Positions 36,241 to 48,400 of a stretch of DNA of 64,000 nucleotides are shown in pieces; the stretch's first letter is position 1; each line of letters begins with the position of its first letter. The DNA comes from Cordia subcordata (taxonomy: Eukaryota > Streptophyta > Magnoliopsida > Boraginales > Cordiaceae): NCBI GenBank assembly GCA_028554755.1, contig JAPTOF010000010.1, positions 5,864,001 through 5,928,000 of the forward strand, given 5' to 3'. The translations under genes and the position numbers were made by a program. The notes beneath the pieces are model-generated. The model saw only the letters and a program-made list of their open reading frames with translations, had not been told where the DNA came from and ran no database searches.

Positions 36241-39200
36241 AAATTACAAATGATGCGTAAAGCCCCTCGCGTCAATTTAAAATAAAACCGTCTTGATTAG
36301 TTTAATCTTACCTGAATGTAGAGATCATCTCTATTATATATAGAAAGAAAACAAAAAATAAGAGAGGATCCAAGTCCCATTTTTATATGTTTGTCAAAAA
36401 AAGGAGAAGAACATGCAACCAAATTAACCTTTTTCTCATTTTATTTAATGTGTGGGGGTTTACATGTCTAAACTTTATCTTTATATATATTACAAGGATA
36501 AAGTTGGGGCGCCATCCCCACCATTTTCTTCTTTATTTTAATAAATGTCAATGGATTTAATCTGCTAAAAATAAGTACGACTCTTTTTTCTCTTTTATTT
36601 AACTTTAATTAAAACATTAAACAGCAAAATATTGGCTTTTTCTCTTTTATAATTAAATTAATTCTATCTTTACATACATTATATACAATACAATTATTCT
36701 TATTAGTTCTTACATTTATTTTTTATCTTTGTTCTTTTTATATTTCGATTCTTTATTTTTACCACACACACTATAACCTTCGGAATTGGTATGTGTGCTT
36801 CAATTTCTATTTTGTTTTATAATTTTTCTTAACAATTAATCTCAATTTCTTTGACATAACTTCTCATCAATTTATGCATTATAATAGTTAAATAACCGTA
36901 CCCTTTCAAACATTATAGTATTTTTTTCACGTTATATACAAATGTATAATTGCTTTTTCAGTATACCTTTTTTTCTTCTTTCCCTTCTGTACATTATAAT
37001 TTTTGGGTACAACCACAATGGTTGAGTTGGGTATGATGCGGGACTTCTCAAACATAATTATTTTTCTATTTTGTATTAATTTCAATTGCTTGTTTAACTT
37101 TTTTTATATATAATGTGTTTGTTAATTCTCTTAACATTTATTACAATCCATGCATTATAACAATTGAACATGATATCCCTCACTTGCTTCATCTAATTTC
37201 TTCTTATACCTTTTCATTTTAAAATTATAATGGATAAACATACTGTATTAGTTAGACAAAAAACTAAGAATAGATATGAATGTTTAAATTGAAATAAAAG
37301 TAAATAAACTTCCATAAAATTAATAATTTTTGGGATAAAACTTATTAAGCTTTAATTATATATATGTACTAGTATATCACTCGTGTGATTGCACGGGATG
37401 TGACATACGTATGTTGATATATTAGAAAATTTTAGTTTTTTATCCATTTAAATGTTTCAAACAAATTATATGAGTTATTTTTAATACATTAAACAATAAT
37501 AATATATATAGGTTTAATAATGTAACATTATACTAGTAAAAAACTTAGACCTACCTAATAAAGAGATTTGCAGCCATGTAGTGAAAAAAGCCCAGTGTCG
37601 CTACATATAGCTAAATTGTATTAAAACTAACTTTTTCATATGACCTAGAATAACTTGCTATATTTTATCAAAACAAATAGAAGCTAATGATATCACTATA
37701 CTTTAAATACTATATAATGAATAGACTGCAATATATATGATAGCATTTTAAGTAGTCAAGTTCATATATTTGTGTCAATTGGCAGAATTACATTTAGGGT
37801 CTAAAATTAAATTACAGATTAGAAAAGGATTTTGAAGAATTTTACATTTTCATATATTTTTCTTAAAACGGAAGGAAGGCTTGCTTCTATTTTTTAAAAA
37901 TATATTTAATATTTTAATGTAATAAATCATCATAAGCTCCATTCGGATTTAATAAAAGAGAAGCAACATGGTAATAGAAAGTAAAAAAATAACATGTTAA
38001 CAGTGATTAAGATAACATTATAAAAAATTTAAAAAAAAGTATTTTTAAACAGGAAGTTTAAATAAATAACAAAAACATGAATAAATAACAGAAATCGAGA
38101 TAAAAATACTATAACAGAGATGAATAAGCACAACCCAAAGCATATATAAGGGATTAACATTTGTAGTAAAAAATTATTTTGGAAGAAAGGATAGATACGA
38201 TTTCAAAAGAATACAATTAATCGAGAGGAACAAAATAAAATTTAACGGCTGAAAGTTTACAGTGTGTAATAATATATGTGGGTGAAAGTTTTACATAAAA
38301 AAGTCACAATATATAATATAGGATTTGAATATAAAAAAAGTGTGAATGAAAAAAGGCAATTTGTCGATATTAACCAAATTCAATTTATCATAAATAGCAC
38401 TAATTTTTTTTCATAGTAAAAGAAATCAATTAAAATAAGTCAAGATTTGATGGCAACCAAATTAGTGAGTTACCATATATATCTACAATTCATCGATATT
38501 GTGTGTCATGATTTTCGGTTATAATACGTAAAAATTAAAATAAATTAGTAAATGAATATAAATCTCGCTAAATAAGGCAATTATATAAATATGGATGAAA
38601 AGTCATATCATGCCATCAAATTTTCCTTCAGACGCAGCATATCTGAAGCAATATTTTTGTGTCATGATTTTTAGTTACTATTTGCATGGATGTCTTGACC
38701 TGTTATGCCGAAAAATTATGCATATATCAAAGAGAAAGAGGATACATGAATCTTTTAAGTTTGGTAAACAGCATTGTATATTCTATATTTTATATTTGTA
38801 TATTTGTATATTTTATTTTATCTAAAAGGTATGCTATATATTTGTATATTTGTATGTTTTATTTTATAAATTCTATAATAACATAGAGTTATATTTGTAC
38901 AACACTTGTTATTATATGTGAGCGACACTTGTCAGTATTATATTGAATTGGGTTCTTCTATATAATATAGTATAGACAATAATATAAAATAATAAAATCT
39001 GAGACTCGTGGCATCGTACAAGTATTAGTGCTAGTTTTATGAACAAGGCAAGAGGTCTAAGTCAAGGGTTTGGACTTAAATTACCTAATTCATTGCGAGA
39101 AGTTGTAAATATAGCGTATACTTTACATCTTTGCAAGTGGTGCAATTTTAATCCAAAAGTAGACAAAACAAACAAACAAACAAATAAATAGATACGCACA

Positions 39201-39649
39201 TATACAAACATACATACAACATACACACACACCTTCCCCCCCCCCCCATATATTAGGATCATTGTGAAAATATATCATGATATTACTTTTAAAATCTTGT
39301 TCTAGTTGCACTTGAAACTACGAGAACATGTAAAGTCGTAATGTTCCAACTTTCTCTACCTATATTAATTCGGACAAACCATGAGTGAAGTTAGTGGTCA
39401 TAGTCTAAATGGAAGATGTTTTGCTCAAACTTAGGCAGCTATCTCTTTGCATGTATACAACTTTTGAAACAATAGAAACAGTATAGAAAAATATGTAAGA
39501 AATGGAGATTAAATATGAAATTTTTTCCTTTATCTTAATTCTATAACTAAATAAACCCTAATTATTAGAAAATTAGATCATATGTACAGCACTTGAATGA
39601 ATAAAATGCAGAAAAGCCTAAATTTGATGATTATTGGCGTGTGATAGGT

Positions 39650-41069
39650 TTATTTTGTAAGATGCTGCAGAATTTCATTGGGTTGTGAATGAATATACAT
39701 TTCGAATCTCTATAGACTCTTATTGCTATATGGTAAGACTAGACTTAGGCTTTTCTATTTGCTTTAATGGGTCATGAAGAGTAAGGCACCATTGCCTTCA
39801 TTATTCTCTTTAAAGGGATGTTTTTTAGTGGGAAAGCAAAAATGGTCGTGATTCTGTATGAAAATGTGTTCAGCAATGGTTTTTGTTGGTCTGATGCCTT
39901 TACCATGTCTACTGTCCTTAATGGATTGCATAAACCAGACAATTTGGAGAAAGTCATCCATATGTTGTGCATGTTTCAAGACACTGAGATTAAATTGAAT
40001 GTATTTGGATACAATACGGTAATGGACACAATGTGAGAAGAGTGGACTAATGATCCCATGGCCTTTCTTAAGTGTATGCTTGGTAAGGGGATTGTCCCAT
40101 ATATGGTGACTTACACAAGTATGATACATAGGCTATGGCTCCACGGCCAGCAACAAGATGCTTTAGACGTGCCCACGACCATAAGGGATTGCCAGGTTAC
40201 ACTTGATAAGTTTACATGGACTGTGTTGCTTTCAAGATTTTTGTGCAAGGGTTACTTCATAATCGCACATACCATTATGTCATGACTCATCAAAAGAGAT
40301 TCGATGCTGTTATCTATGGAGCAATTATGATGGTGTTTTGCCTCGAGCATAAACTCAAAAAAGTTAAGCAAGTTTTGGAGTTCATGGTCGAGCAAGAGAT
40401 GTGACCAAATCACGCATATTTCACCACTTTGGGTAAAATGTCCGTTAGCTCCCTGTGGTTTGTATAAGTAGTTGATTATCCTATGTGTTTTTTAAAAAGT
40501 AGCATAATTTCTCTATTTCCATTAATACCTTAACACCATTAAATAAGATTCTCAAATTGCCCTTAGAAAACCCTCTAAATATCTTTTTTTATTTGAAGAA
40601 AACTAAAAAAAAATAATTTAATTTTTTTAAATTAAATTTAAATTTAAATTTTAATTGTTTTATAGTTTTTAAAATTTAATTTTGTATCTAACTTTAAGTT
40701 TTATTTTTTAATTTTAATTTTTTATTTTTTAACTTTTTAATTTTTTATTTTATAAAGTGAAGATAAATAAATTATGACACAATCTCAATAAGGGTGTTTG
40801 ATTAGAAAAGTTTAGCAAAGTGTAAAATTTGATATCTACACATGCAATAAAGGACATTGTAATACACTCTCCATTAAATTAGATTAAAAAAAGTTAATGT
40901 TGGGGATTAGGTGCCACTTTTGAAAAATATAGGGGTAATGCAATGTGTTTTAAACCACATGGGATAATTAACTACTTATAGGTGACGCGTATTTTACCCC
41001 ACCACTTTACTCGAAGCGTATTTCATCCACGAAAGGACGCTTTCCACTCCTTTGAATCATACATTATAA
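39650..41069 (+). pseudogene. Decayed pentatricopeptide repeat (PPR) gene, interrupted by a MITE
   Basis: Broken reading frames together resemble a plant P-class PPR protein, an RNA-binding organelle family. Visible pieces: MLQNFIGL then NEYTFRISIDSYCYM (about 39660-39735), DAFTMSTVLNGLHKPDNLEK (about 39890-39960), FGYNTVMDTM ending in a stop at 40034, then GIVPYMVTYTSMIH, FTWTVLLSRF and YGAIMMVFCLEHKLKKVKQV up to the MITE at 40431. After the MITE the frame resumes for about 20 codons and stops at 41067-41069. Several stops and frameshifts separate the pieces, and no start or organelle target signal is visible. It is surely not translated as a full protein. No intact PPR parent lies in the window. 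Confidence 0.82.
40431..40999. mobile_element. Mutator-type MITE with perfect 9-bp target duplication
   Basis: The ends are long imperfect inverted repeats: GGGTAAAATGTCCGTTAGCT at the left, and at the right, read in reverse, GGGTAAAATACGCGTCACCT. Both continue into ATAAGTAGTT(G/A)ATTATCC and a TGTGGTTT-type stretch. The 9-base CACCACTTT is present on both sides (40422-40430 and 41000-41008), as for Mutator elements. The 569-bp body is AT-rich and non-coding. It sits inside the PPR relic. Confidence 0.88.
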
Positions 41070-41353
41070 TCAATGGTTGAATTCTACTAACTAAATTCTC
41101 ACATTATATATATAGACATTATTAGCTTGTTGACATGTATATAGTGCGATATATATCTTATATCAATAATATATTTTCTTAATTAATTTTATTGTTTTGC
41201 AGTTTATGAAGTATATTTTCAAAAAGAGTTAATAATCTATTTGAAGCTTGGATGATTTGTAGGAAAGGGTCTTTATATCTAATATATATAATCAAACATA
41301 ATGATGTATATATTAAAATTATGCATTGAATCAAACAATAAATGAACACACAC

Positions 41354-41393
<40 letters not shown>

Positions 41394-42067
41394 TTTATTA
41401 GATATCTTAAACTAATTGGATGCCTCGCAAATTGTCATACGCGTATGTTTGGGATCAAATGACATAAATGTTACAATAATATAATAATGTAACATCATTT
41501 TCAATACCATGTCATGTGCTTTTACATTTATTTCAAGTTTCTATTATATATAATAAAGTTTTTCCTTTTTAAATAATTCTAAAATGTCACATCATGATTT
41601 ACAAAGTATAATTATCTTAAGTTGTTATTTTTCTTTCAAATAACTTTAGAGAGTCATATCAATTCAAATGGCATGATTATTCTTAATTTTTTATCAAATA
41701 ATTATTTAATATCTTATCTATCTTTATTGTTTAGTATTAATTATAAATTATTAATATATATTATTATTTATTAATTGGGTAAAGGTAGTTATAGGGCTTG
41801 AACTTTGCAAAATATGAAAACACGGGCTTAAACTTCAAAAACGTTTAATATAAGTAGTTAAACTTATAAAAAAGTGAAGTTTTACACGGTACTTAGCGAA
41901 GTTCTTTGCTTATGTGACATTTTATTTTTTTTCATAATTTAAATGAATTTTTTTGCACGATATTCTAAATCTACGTGACATACAAACACAAATTTATAAA
42001 TTATAAACTATAATGTGGATGTGCACGTATTGTTTAAAGCTTGAAAAAGACGCTAAAAACTTTGATT

Positions 42068-42190
42068 TTCGCTAGCTTAGTTGGTAAAAAATTAAGCTCG
42101 GATGAAAATCAAGTTTAAACCGACAAGTACACAAATTGTGCATAGTGTAATGTGTGTGAGAGCATGATCTTATCCACAAGGAGACTCCTA
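42068..42190 (+). mobile_element. SINE-like unit with tRNA-type promoter
   Basis: GCTAGCTTAGTTGGTAAA fits the tRNA A-box, and AAGTTTAAACC about 35 bases later fits a B-box. The following 70 bases (to about 42190) may be the SINE body. Ends uncertain. Confidence 0.45.
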
Positions 42191-42422
42191 AAACAATCTT
42201 ATTATGCTTGTGGGTCGATAATAGACCTATGCGAGTGATGGAAATCTAATTGGAGAGAAATTTGAGAAAACCATTAGTCCATTACAACCCAAGACAATGA
42301 CGTGTCTTATCGTCTGTAATGATACAGGGTTGCCGAACAGGAAGATTATTACAATCCTAGCGGCAAGCAAAGATCAGGGAGTGCTTGCTTGCTACAACAG
42401 TCAACAAGGGCACAAACAAGGA

Positions 42423-42530
42423 AGCCATATCTTTAACGACGTCGTTATTAACAGAATATCAATTTTTTTTTTGTGATTGTTTTATATTTAGCTTATTTAT
42501 GGTTTCCTCCAAGTAAAAATTTTTAAAGTG
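42423..42530. repeat. Second copy of the HCAR upstream segment
   Basis: This stretch matches 36138-36240 in the same orientation, so it is a copy of DNA just upstream of HCAR, but no HCAR coding sequence accompanies it. See the finding for both positions. Confidence 0.65.
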
Positions 42531-43055
42531 AAGAATGTAGTGATAAATTAAAATGTGCCTTCTTATAGTATTTAATTAGTATTTTACCCCAGTAATACAC
42601 GAAAAATTGAGTATCTTATGTCTTTAATTTATTATTAATGATTAGTTTTTACAGATCATACAAGAATAAAATGCAAATATATTTTTTTAAATTTAATTTT
42701 TAATAAATGTTGAACACTAATCTCAGTATTTATATCTTAATAAAATTAAATCATTTTAGAGAAAAATAACGAATAGGTATGTTGATACGTCTCATCAGGA
42801 GGAGTGGATTATGAAATCATTTTATATTGATAAAAAAAAATAAACTCAAAATCATTTTGAAAGGAAAAAAAAATTGTTACATAATGACTCGTGGAAATTG
42901 ATGCCTTTTTATGATGAGTGTGTTTATATATATATATATATATATATATAAACATTTTTATAATTGTTTTTTTATTGTGTCTATAGCTATATACTATTCA
43001 TGCCTCTTTTCTTTTTTTTTTTTGGGGGATGGCACAAGCCACATGTCTTCATTTA

Positions 43056-43162
43056 GAAGGTGTTTGGCTTTGCTTTATAAGCAATTAGAAAAAACACTCT
43101 CTCACATACTTTTTACTATTAAGGTATTTATAAGCAACAAATAAGCAAAGCCAAACACCCTC
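43056..43162. mobile_element. Tourist-like (PIF/Harbinger) MITE, family A, copy 2
   Basis: GAAGGTGTTTGGCTTTGC at the left mirrors GCAAAGCCAAACACCCTC at the right. TTA occurs directly outside both ends (43053-43055 and 43163-43165), the target duplication of PIF/Harbinger elements. The inner CACATACTTTTTACTATT is shared with the copy at 2638. Confidence 0.85.
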
Positions 43163-43378
43163 TTAGTGAGATACTTTTCTTTAAAAAGTCTACACCTTTT
43201 TTTATCAGTATTTATATGTTTTTTAGTTTTAATTTTTTTAATTTAAATATTTTATGCAATTAGTACACATTTTCACTAAAAAATAGATTAATAATAAAAC
43301 TTTATCAAGAAAAAAATATAAAATGTATTTATATTTTATCCTGGTATAGAGTGTAGAGATTTACATATCTACACTATA

Positions 43379-43607
43379 GGTCAATTTGGATTCGCTTTAT
43401 TTCACGAAAAAATACTTTTTTTTCTGAAAAAGTTACATCAAATTTGCAATAATTATTTAATTTGACTTCCAGAAAAACTAAAACTCTGAAAAAAAAAAAC
43501 TCAAATAGAGTTTTTTAAGAAGCCAAAATTTTTAGCTTCTAAAAAAAAGTTATTTTTCAAAAGTTGTTAAAAAAACACTTTTGAAAAAAACTAATCCAAA
43601 CAGGCAC
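43379..43607. mobile_element. Fold-back MITE, family B, copy 1
   Basis: About 229 bp whose ends (GGTCAATTTGGATTCGC and, reversed, GTGCCTGTTTGGATTAG) and inner words (TGAAAAAGTTACAT, AATTTGCAATAA, AAAGTTATTTTTCAAAAG) match 54768-54994 along the whole length. It is non-coding. The superfamily is uncertain; hAT-like or PIF-like are possible. Confidence 0.8.
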
Positions 43608-45007
43608 TCTATCTATATATTATATAAACTAGAGTCCACATTTATTTTTTTAATGCTGTAGATCTTAATTTTATCAATTTTTTCCTCCAAAATAAGTTTC
43701 ACCCCAATAGACATATTGGTCATATTCGATTGGACTTCTTTTCTTAAAACATATCATTTTCTTCTTTTACTTTTTAAATCTAAATATTTTATTCAATTAT
43801 TGAATATCTCTTATTAAAAAAAATTATTAGTATTACCGAGAATTAAATTTTACAAAATATATTTATATTTTCTCCTAGCATAGAGTGTAAAAATACAATT
43901 GGTCATTGACAATAAATTAAAAATATTAAAAATAGTGATTTTTCTCGTCCATCATTTGGGTTATAATTCAGTTTTGAGAGAAAAGGTAGTATATCTATAC
44001 TTATGTAAAACTGCAAAATTAAATAATAAATGGTATATTGAGACAGTTACTTGGAAAAGGAGATTAAAACTAGGAAATAGTGAAAAAAGCAAACCCAAAG
44101 CTATAATTAAATTCAATTTCTCCAAACATTATTCTTCCCGCTAAGGTGCTACTGGTCTCTCACAAAGAATTTCCTCAGAATTAGAATGTGTGCTTGAGAG
44201 ATTGTAATAAAGAATGTGAGAACTCAAAAAAATCTTGAAGTGCCAGTAGTATTTATAGATAAAAGATGCCTATTTGCGGGAGGTATTTCTAAGTAGCCAT
44301 GTTTATTCATAGGCATTTATGAGTAGGCATGTTTATTCTAACGTTAATAAAAGAAGACACGTTTCAAGAAGAGTTTTGACTGATCAATGCATATATAAAA
44401 TGTACAACTATAATTTGAATTTATCAATTGTGGTATGATTTTGCTAGGTTCATGATGATTGGATTTTTCTTGTGGGATTTCCTCGTCATGAAGAAATGAT
44501 GAACGCTAGGTTAGTATTAATGTATTATTATTTTTATTTCTAGGATTGCGAGAGATTCGACATTAATATTTGTACTATTATATTTAATTTAAAAATTTAA
44601 TAATAAGTCAGTGTTTAGACAAACTTCATTTTTGGATAATTGAAAAGATTTATTAAAAAATTAATCTATCATAAAAAATAAATAAATTCATATAAGGTAC
44701 AAAATAAACTCTAGATAAATAATAATTAGAGATTTACCATGTGATTAACCCCTAATTACACTTTTTTTACAATAAGAGAAATTTAATTGGACTTTCAATA
44801 AATTAGACAGTAGCTAACCACTAATTAATAAACTTTGAGCGTACCGTTCGTCTCATATATTATATACTAATTAAATGGCCCTCAATCCACCACGGAGAAC
44901 TTAATTACAGTTTCTTCCACGTATTCCATCCCGGACAGCCCAGCCTCCCAACACGTCACCACTCACCAGACTGCAAACTGCTAACCAACAGCTGAAAGAC
45001 CCGAACA

Positions 45008-45017
45008 GTATATAAAC
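45008..45017 (+). promoter_or_regulatory. Probable TATA box of the BLISTER gene
   Basis: GTATATAAAC lies 410 bases before the start codon and is followed by a CT-rich leader with a (CT)n run near 45158-45175. An ACGTCA motif lies about 60 bases upstream (near 44952). Confidence 0.5.
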
Positions 45018-45426
45018 ACAAAAAAAGAAAAAAGAAAAACTAAAAATTAGAAAAAAGGGTTTTTTTTTTTTTTTTGAAAAAGAGATAAATTATAACGGAA
45101 AATTTACTACAGAACACATCTCCCTCGCTCCTCCGCCCGCCTCCCCCCTCCCTCTTTCTCTCTCTCTCTCTCTCGCTGTTTCTCTCCGATCCAATCGGGT
45201 CCATTTCTTCATATCCGAAAATTAGGGATTTTTATCCTTAATTTTAAAATTTAAAATTGGATTTTTTTTTTGTTTTTTCAAATTTATTTATTGATTTTGT
45301 TTTTCCCCGAAAATTCAATTTTATACGCACACATTATAGACATTGTGATCTGGGTGTGCAGTGGAAAATCTAGGGCTTATTCTTTAGGGTTTTGAATTTG
45401 TTATTTTTTTCCTGAGGAAATCTATA

Positions 45427-48400
45427 ATGGCGTCGGCTCAGGTGTTGAAGAAGCAGGAGCATTTGGAAGCTGGCAAAAGAAAGGTATTTTTGATTCAGTT
45501 ATTAGTGATTTATTAATTTGAAATTGAGCTTTGGTTTTTCTAAACTTTTTTATTGAAATTTTCTGTAACGTAATTTTTTAAATTAATTTATTATAAGATG
45601 GATGTTTGTGTTTACTGCTGATCTGCAGCTATACATGCACACATAGGCACAGATACATATATAGTTGTATGTCTTAATTGATTTTATTGTTGCATTTTTG
45701 GGTGAAGTTTGTAACGTTAGCTGTGATTAATGATTTATGGTTAGTCATTTGGTAAACAATGTAGTTTTTGGAGTTGGAATGTATTTGTAAATGAGAATTA
45801 CAAAGAGTGAAAGGCCTTAATTACGGATTTTTAAGAATAACTGTGAGAATATATAAAGAAAGGTAACTTATCAAAAGGAATTGTGTAAGGTAATGTTCTT
45901 GTGCGCAGTGCGTAGAATCGGGAAGTTGTGAAGAGTAGAAGGCCCTGTTTATGAATTTTGAGTATAACAGTAGGAGCATGTAAAGAAATGTAGTTGTACC
46001 CGGTGCGTAAGGCTCCTGGAAATAGAAGGGTCTAAAGGTAGATATACGCCATATAAGTAAATTTTGAGATGGGTTTTGTCTGACAAAATCCTTATTTTAT
46101 TCGGCAAAATTTGTATGTAGTTTGTGATGGAGATATGTATAATAAGATCACAGCTTGGGGATTTAGATGACAGGTGGAATCAGATTTAGATTTGAGCTAA
46201 ATTGTAATTGAACTTTGTGTAGAACTCCAGCAGATAAGCTGCAAGGTTTATGTCAGCAAAATCTGATTACAGATTATGTCTTGTAGCTTTTCTTCTGATT
46301 TTTGTGCATGGCTATAATGCAAGGGCTTGTTGAATAGAAATATATATTCTTTAGAGTTTGATGTGGAACAACGCTATCTTATTATTTTCCTAAAAATCTA
46401 CTGCAAATGTGGCATTATGTTTCTGGTTAGGGTACCGTGACAACTTAAATGCCCCTATTTGAGTCAACCTGATGGCTAGATGTTGTGACATCTGTAGTGA
46501 AATATAAAAAGATATCAGTGCTTCAACTAGGAATATGAGCTTATATAGATGTGTGGTCTTCTATCAAGGCACAGGTACCTTATAAGCAGCAAGGTTGTTG
46601 AAAGAGGACTGGTGTGATCTATGGTTTGTGGATTCTGATCCTTGGTCAGGACAGCCAGGGACAGTATTTCCATGGGTTTCTGGTGTACTAGTCGTATATG
46701 TTGGTATGACTTGGATGGATACTGTATCATGCAGGACACCAACCACACCCTTATGGCAACGAATCTGACGCATTGTCAGTGACCACAGCAAGAACAGAAA
46801 TGTTTGTTACTTGTGAGCTCTTACATATCTGGGGTATTTGTAATTCGGTTTTGTCAAAGGTTCCAGCTTGTCGGTTTTGACATGGTTCTGGTGGGATAGA
46901 GGTGCCCATTACCTATATACTATGTACAGGAATCCTGAACTGTAGCATGGAGGGACAAGGCGGTCTTATTCTGAAAGCGCCTATATTTTCTTGAATCAAA
47001 TCTGATTGAGATGAGGACTGACTTTGTAGCTTTTAATTGAAAGCAGGCTTCTTGTATGCAACTTGATTGTTTGTCCTGTTTACCTCGCATGTGCCATATT
47101 GCTGAGGTGTTACATTTCCTTTCTATTATCAAGATTGGTTAAATCCTGATAAATAGTATTTGATGAAGAATATCAGTTGTTATTTCTGATAAGTAGTATC
47201 TTTTCTCGTCTTCTAGTCATTTTTGTGATGATAATCATTGTTTCTACTACATTTATTTTACTTATCATCACTTTTTCTCTAGCTGGAAGAGTTCCGCAGG
47301 AAGAAAGCAGCAGAGAGGGCCAAGAAGTCAGCTCAGACTAGTCAAGTTACTGCCCCTAATGGAGAACTTCAAGAGAAGCAACTTTCAGAAACTGTTTCTG
47401 GACATGAACGCGTCACAGATTCTGATGGTGCTGGTACATCTGATGCAGTTGGGGGGGCTGGTACTGGACCACCGGGTGGGATTGTTAGCAATGATGTGAT
47501 GAAATATAATGTTAGTTTTTCTACCAACGCAAGTGCCAATCATTCTTTTTCATCATATGAGCATGACAGTAACGAGTTAGTTTCCCATTTGAAAGATAAA
47601 GAGTTGGGGAACAATGGTCCCTCAAAGTTTGCTGATCAGGTAAATGTAACTTATAGTCACCAGGAGAAACTGGAAAATGAAGCATCTGCAAGAGTTTCAT
47701 TTGGGACAGAGAGAGAGCAATCAATGGCTTCTCACCTGCCATCAAGCCTGGAGACAAATGATGCTTCCAATCACTCCACTTATTATTCTTTTGGGTTGGA
47801 AAAAGCCCTTCAAAACAAGAATGAGACTCTCTTGAAGGATGTTTCAATTGTTGATTCTAATTCTTCCATTACAAATATCTTACCTGAGAACTCCATTGGT
47901 GTTCTTGCTCAAGACAGATTGGGGCATACTGACCACCTTGCTAACAGCACAATATCCTTGTCATATGATGGTAATATTTTAGCTTTTATTTATCTTCTTC
48001 ACTCGTCTTCTCCCTTTCTTGCAAATGACTTTCTGTTGTTTTTCTCTATAATTGATACCCCTTCCCTTTGAGGAAGGAATCTAACTTACTGCTTCTATCA
48101 TGGAAGGTTCTACGAGTTCCACCATTCCAAATTCTTTTTCTCAGTTCGGGAAAAGTAGTGTTACATATGACTCTGGGAAATCTACACTGCTGGGAAGTAA
48201 ATTTGACAGTTCTCATCAGATGTTTGGTGAAAACAATTCATCTCCTTGGCGATCTGACATAAATGCTGGTTTAAATTTTGATGCAATCCCACCCACTGCT
48301 GGGAATAATAGGAGATCAAGCCCATCTTTTCTTGATACCATTAATATTTCTAAGGGACCATCATCATCGCCTTCTCTTTCTCTCACTGAAAATCTGAGAG

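Larger units (their letters stand above)
36077..45426. other. Intergenic region between divergent HCAR and BLISTER
   Basis: Very AT-rich. Apart from the PPR relic, MITEs, SINE unit and copied HCAR flank listed separately, it holds (TA)17 at 41357-41390, (TA)n at 42924-42950 and a run of 12 C at 39236-39247. Near 37371-37397, ACTAGTATATCACTCGTGTG followed by ATTGCACGGG resembles a common plant repeat end. The HCAR promoter (36077 upward) and the BLISTER promoter (ending near 45040) lie at its edges. Confidence 0.6.

Noticed and set aside
39764..40129. 121-codon minus-strand frame
   Set aside because: It is antisense to the PPR relic and has no similarity of its own.
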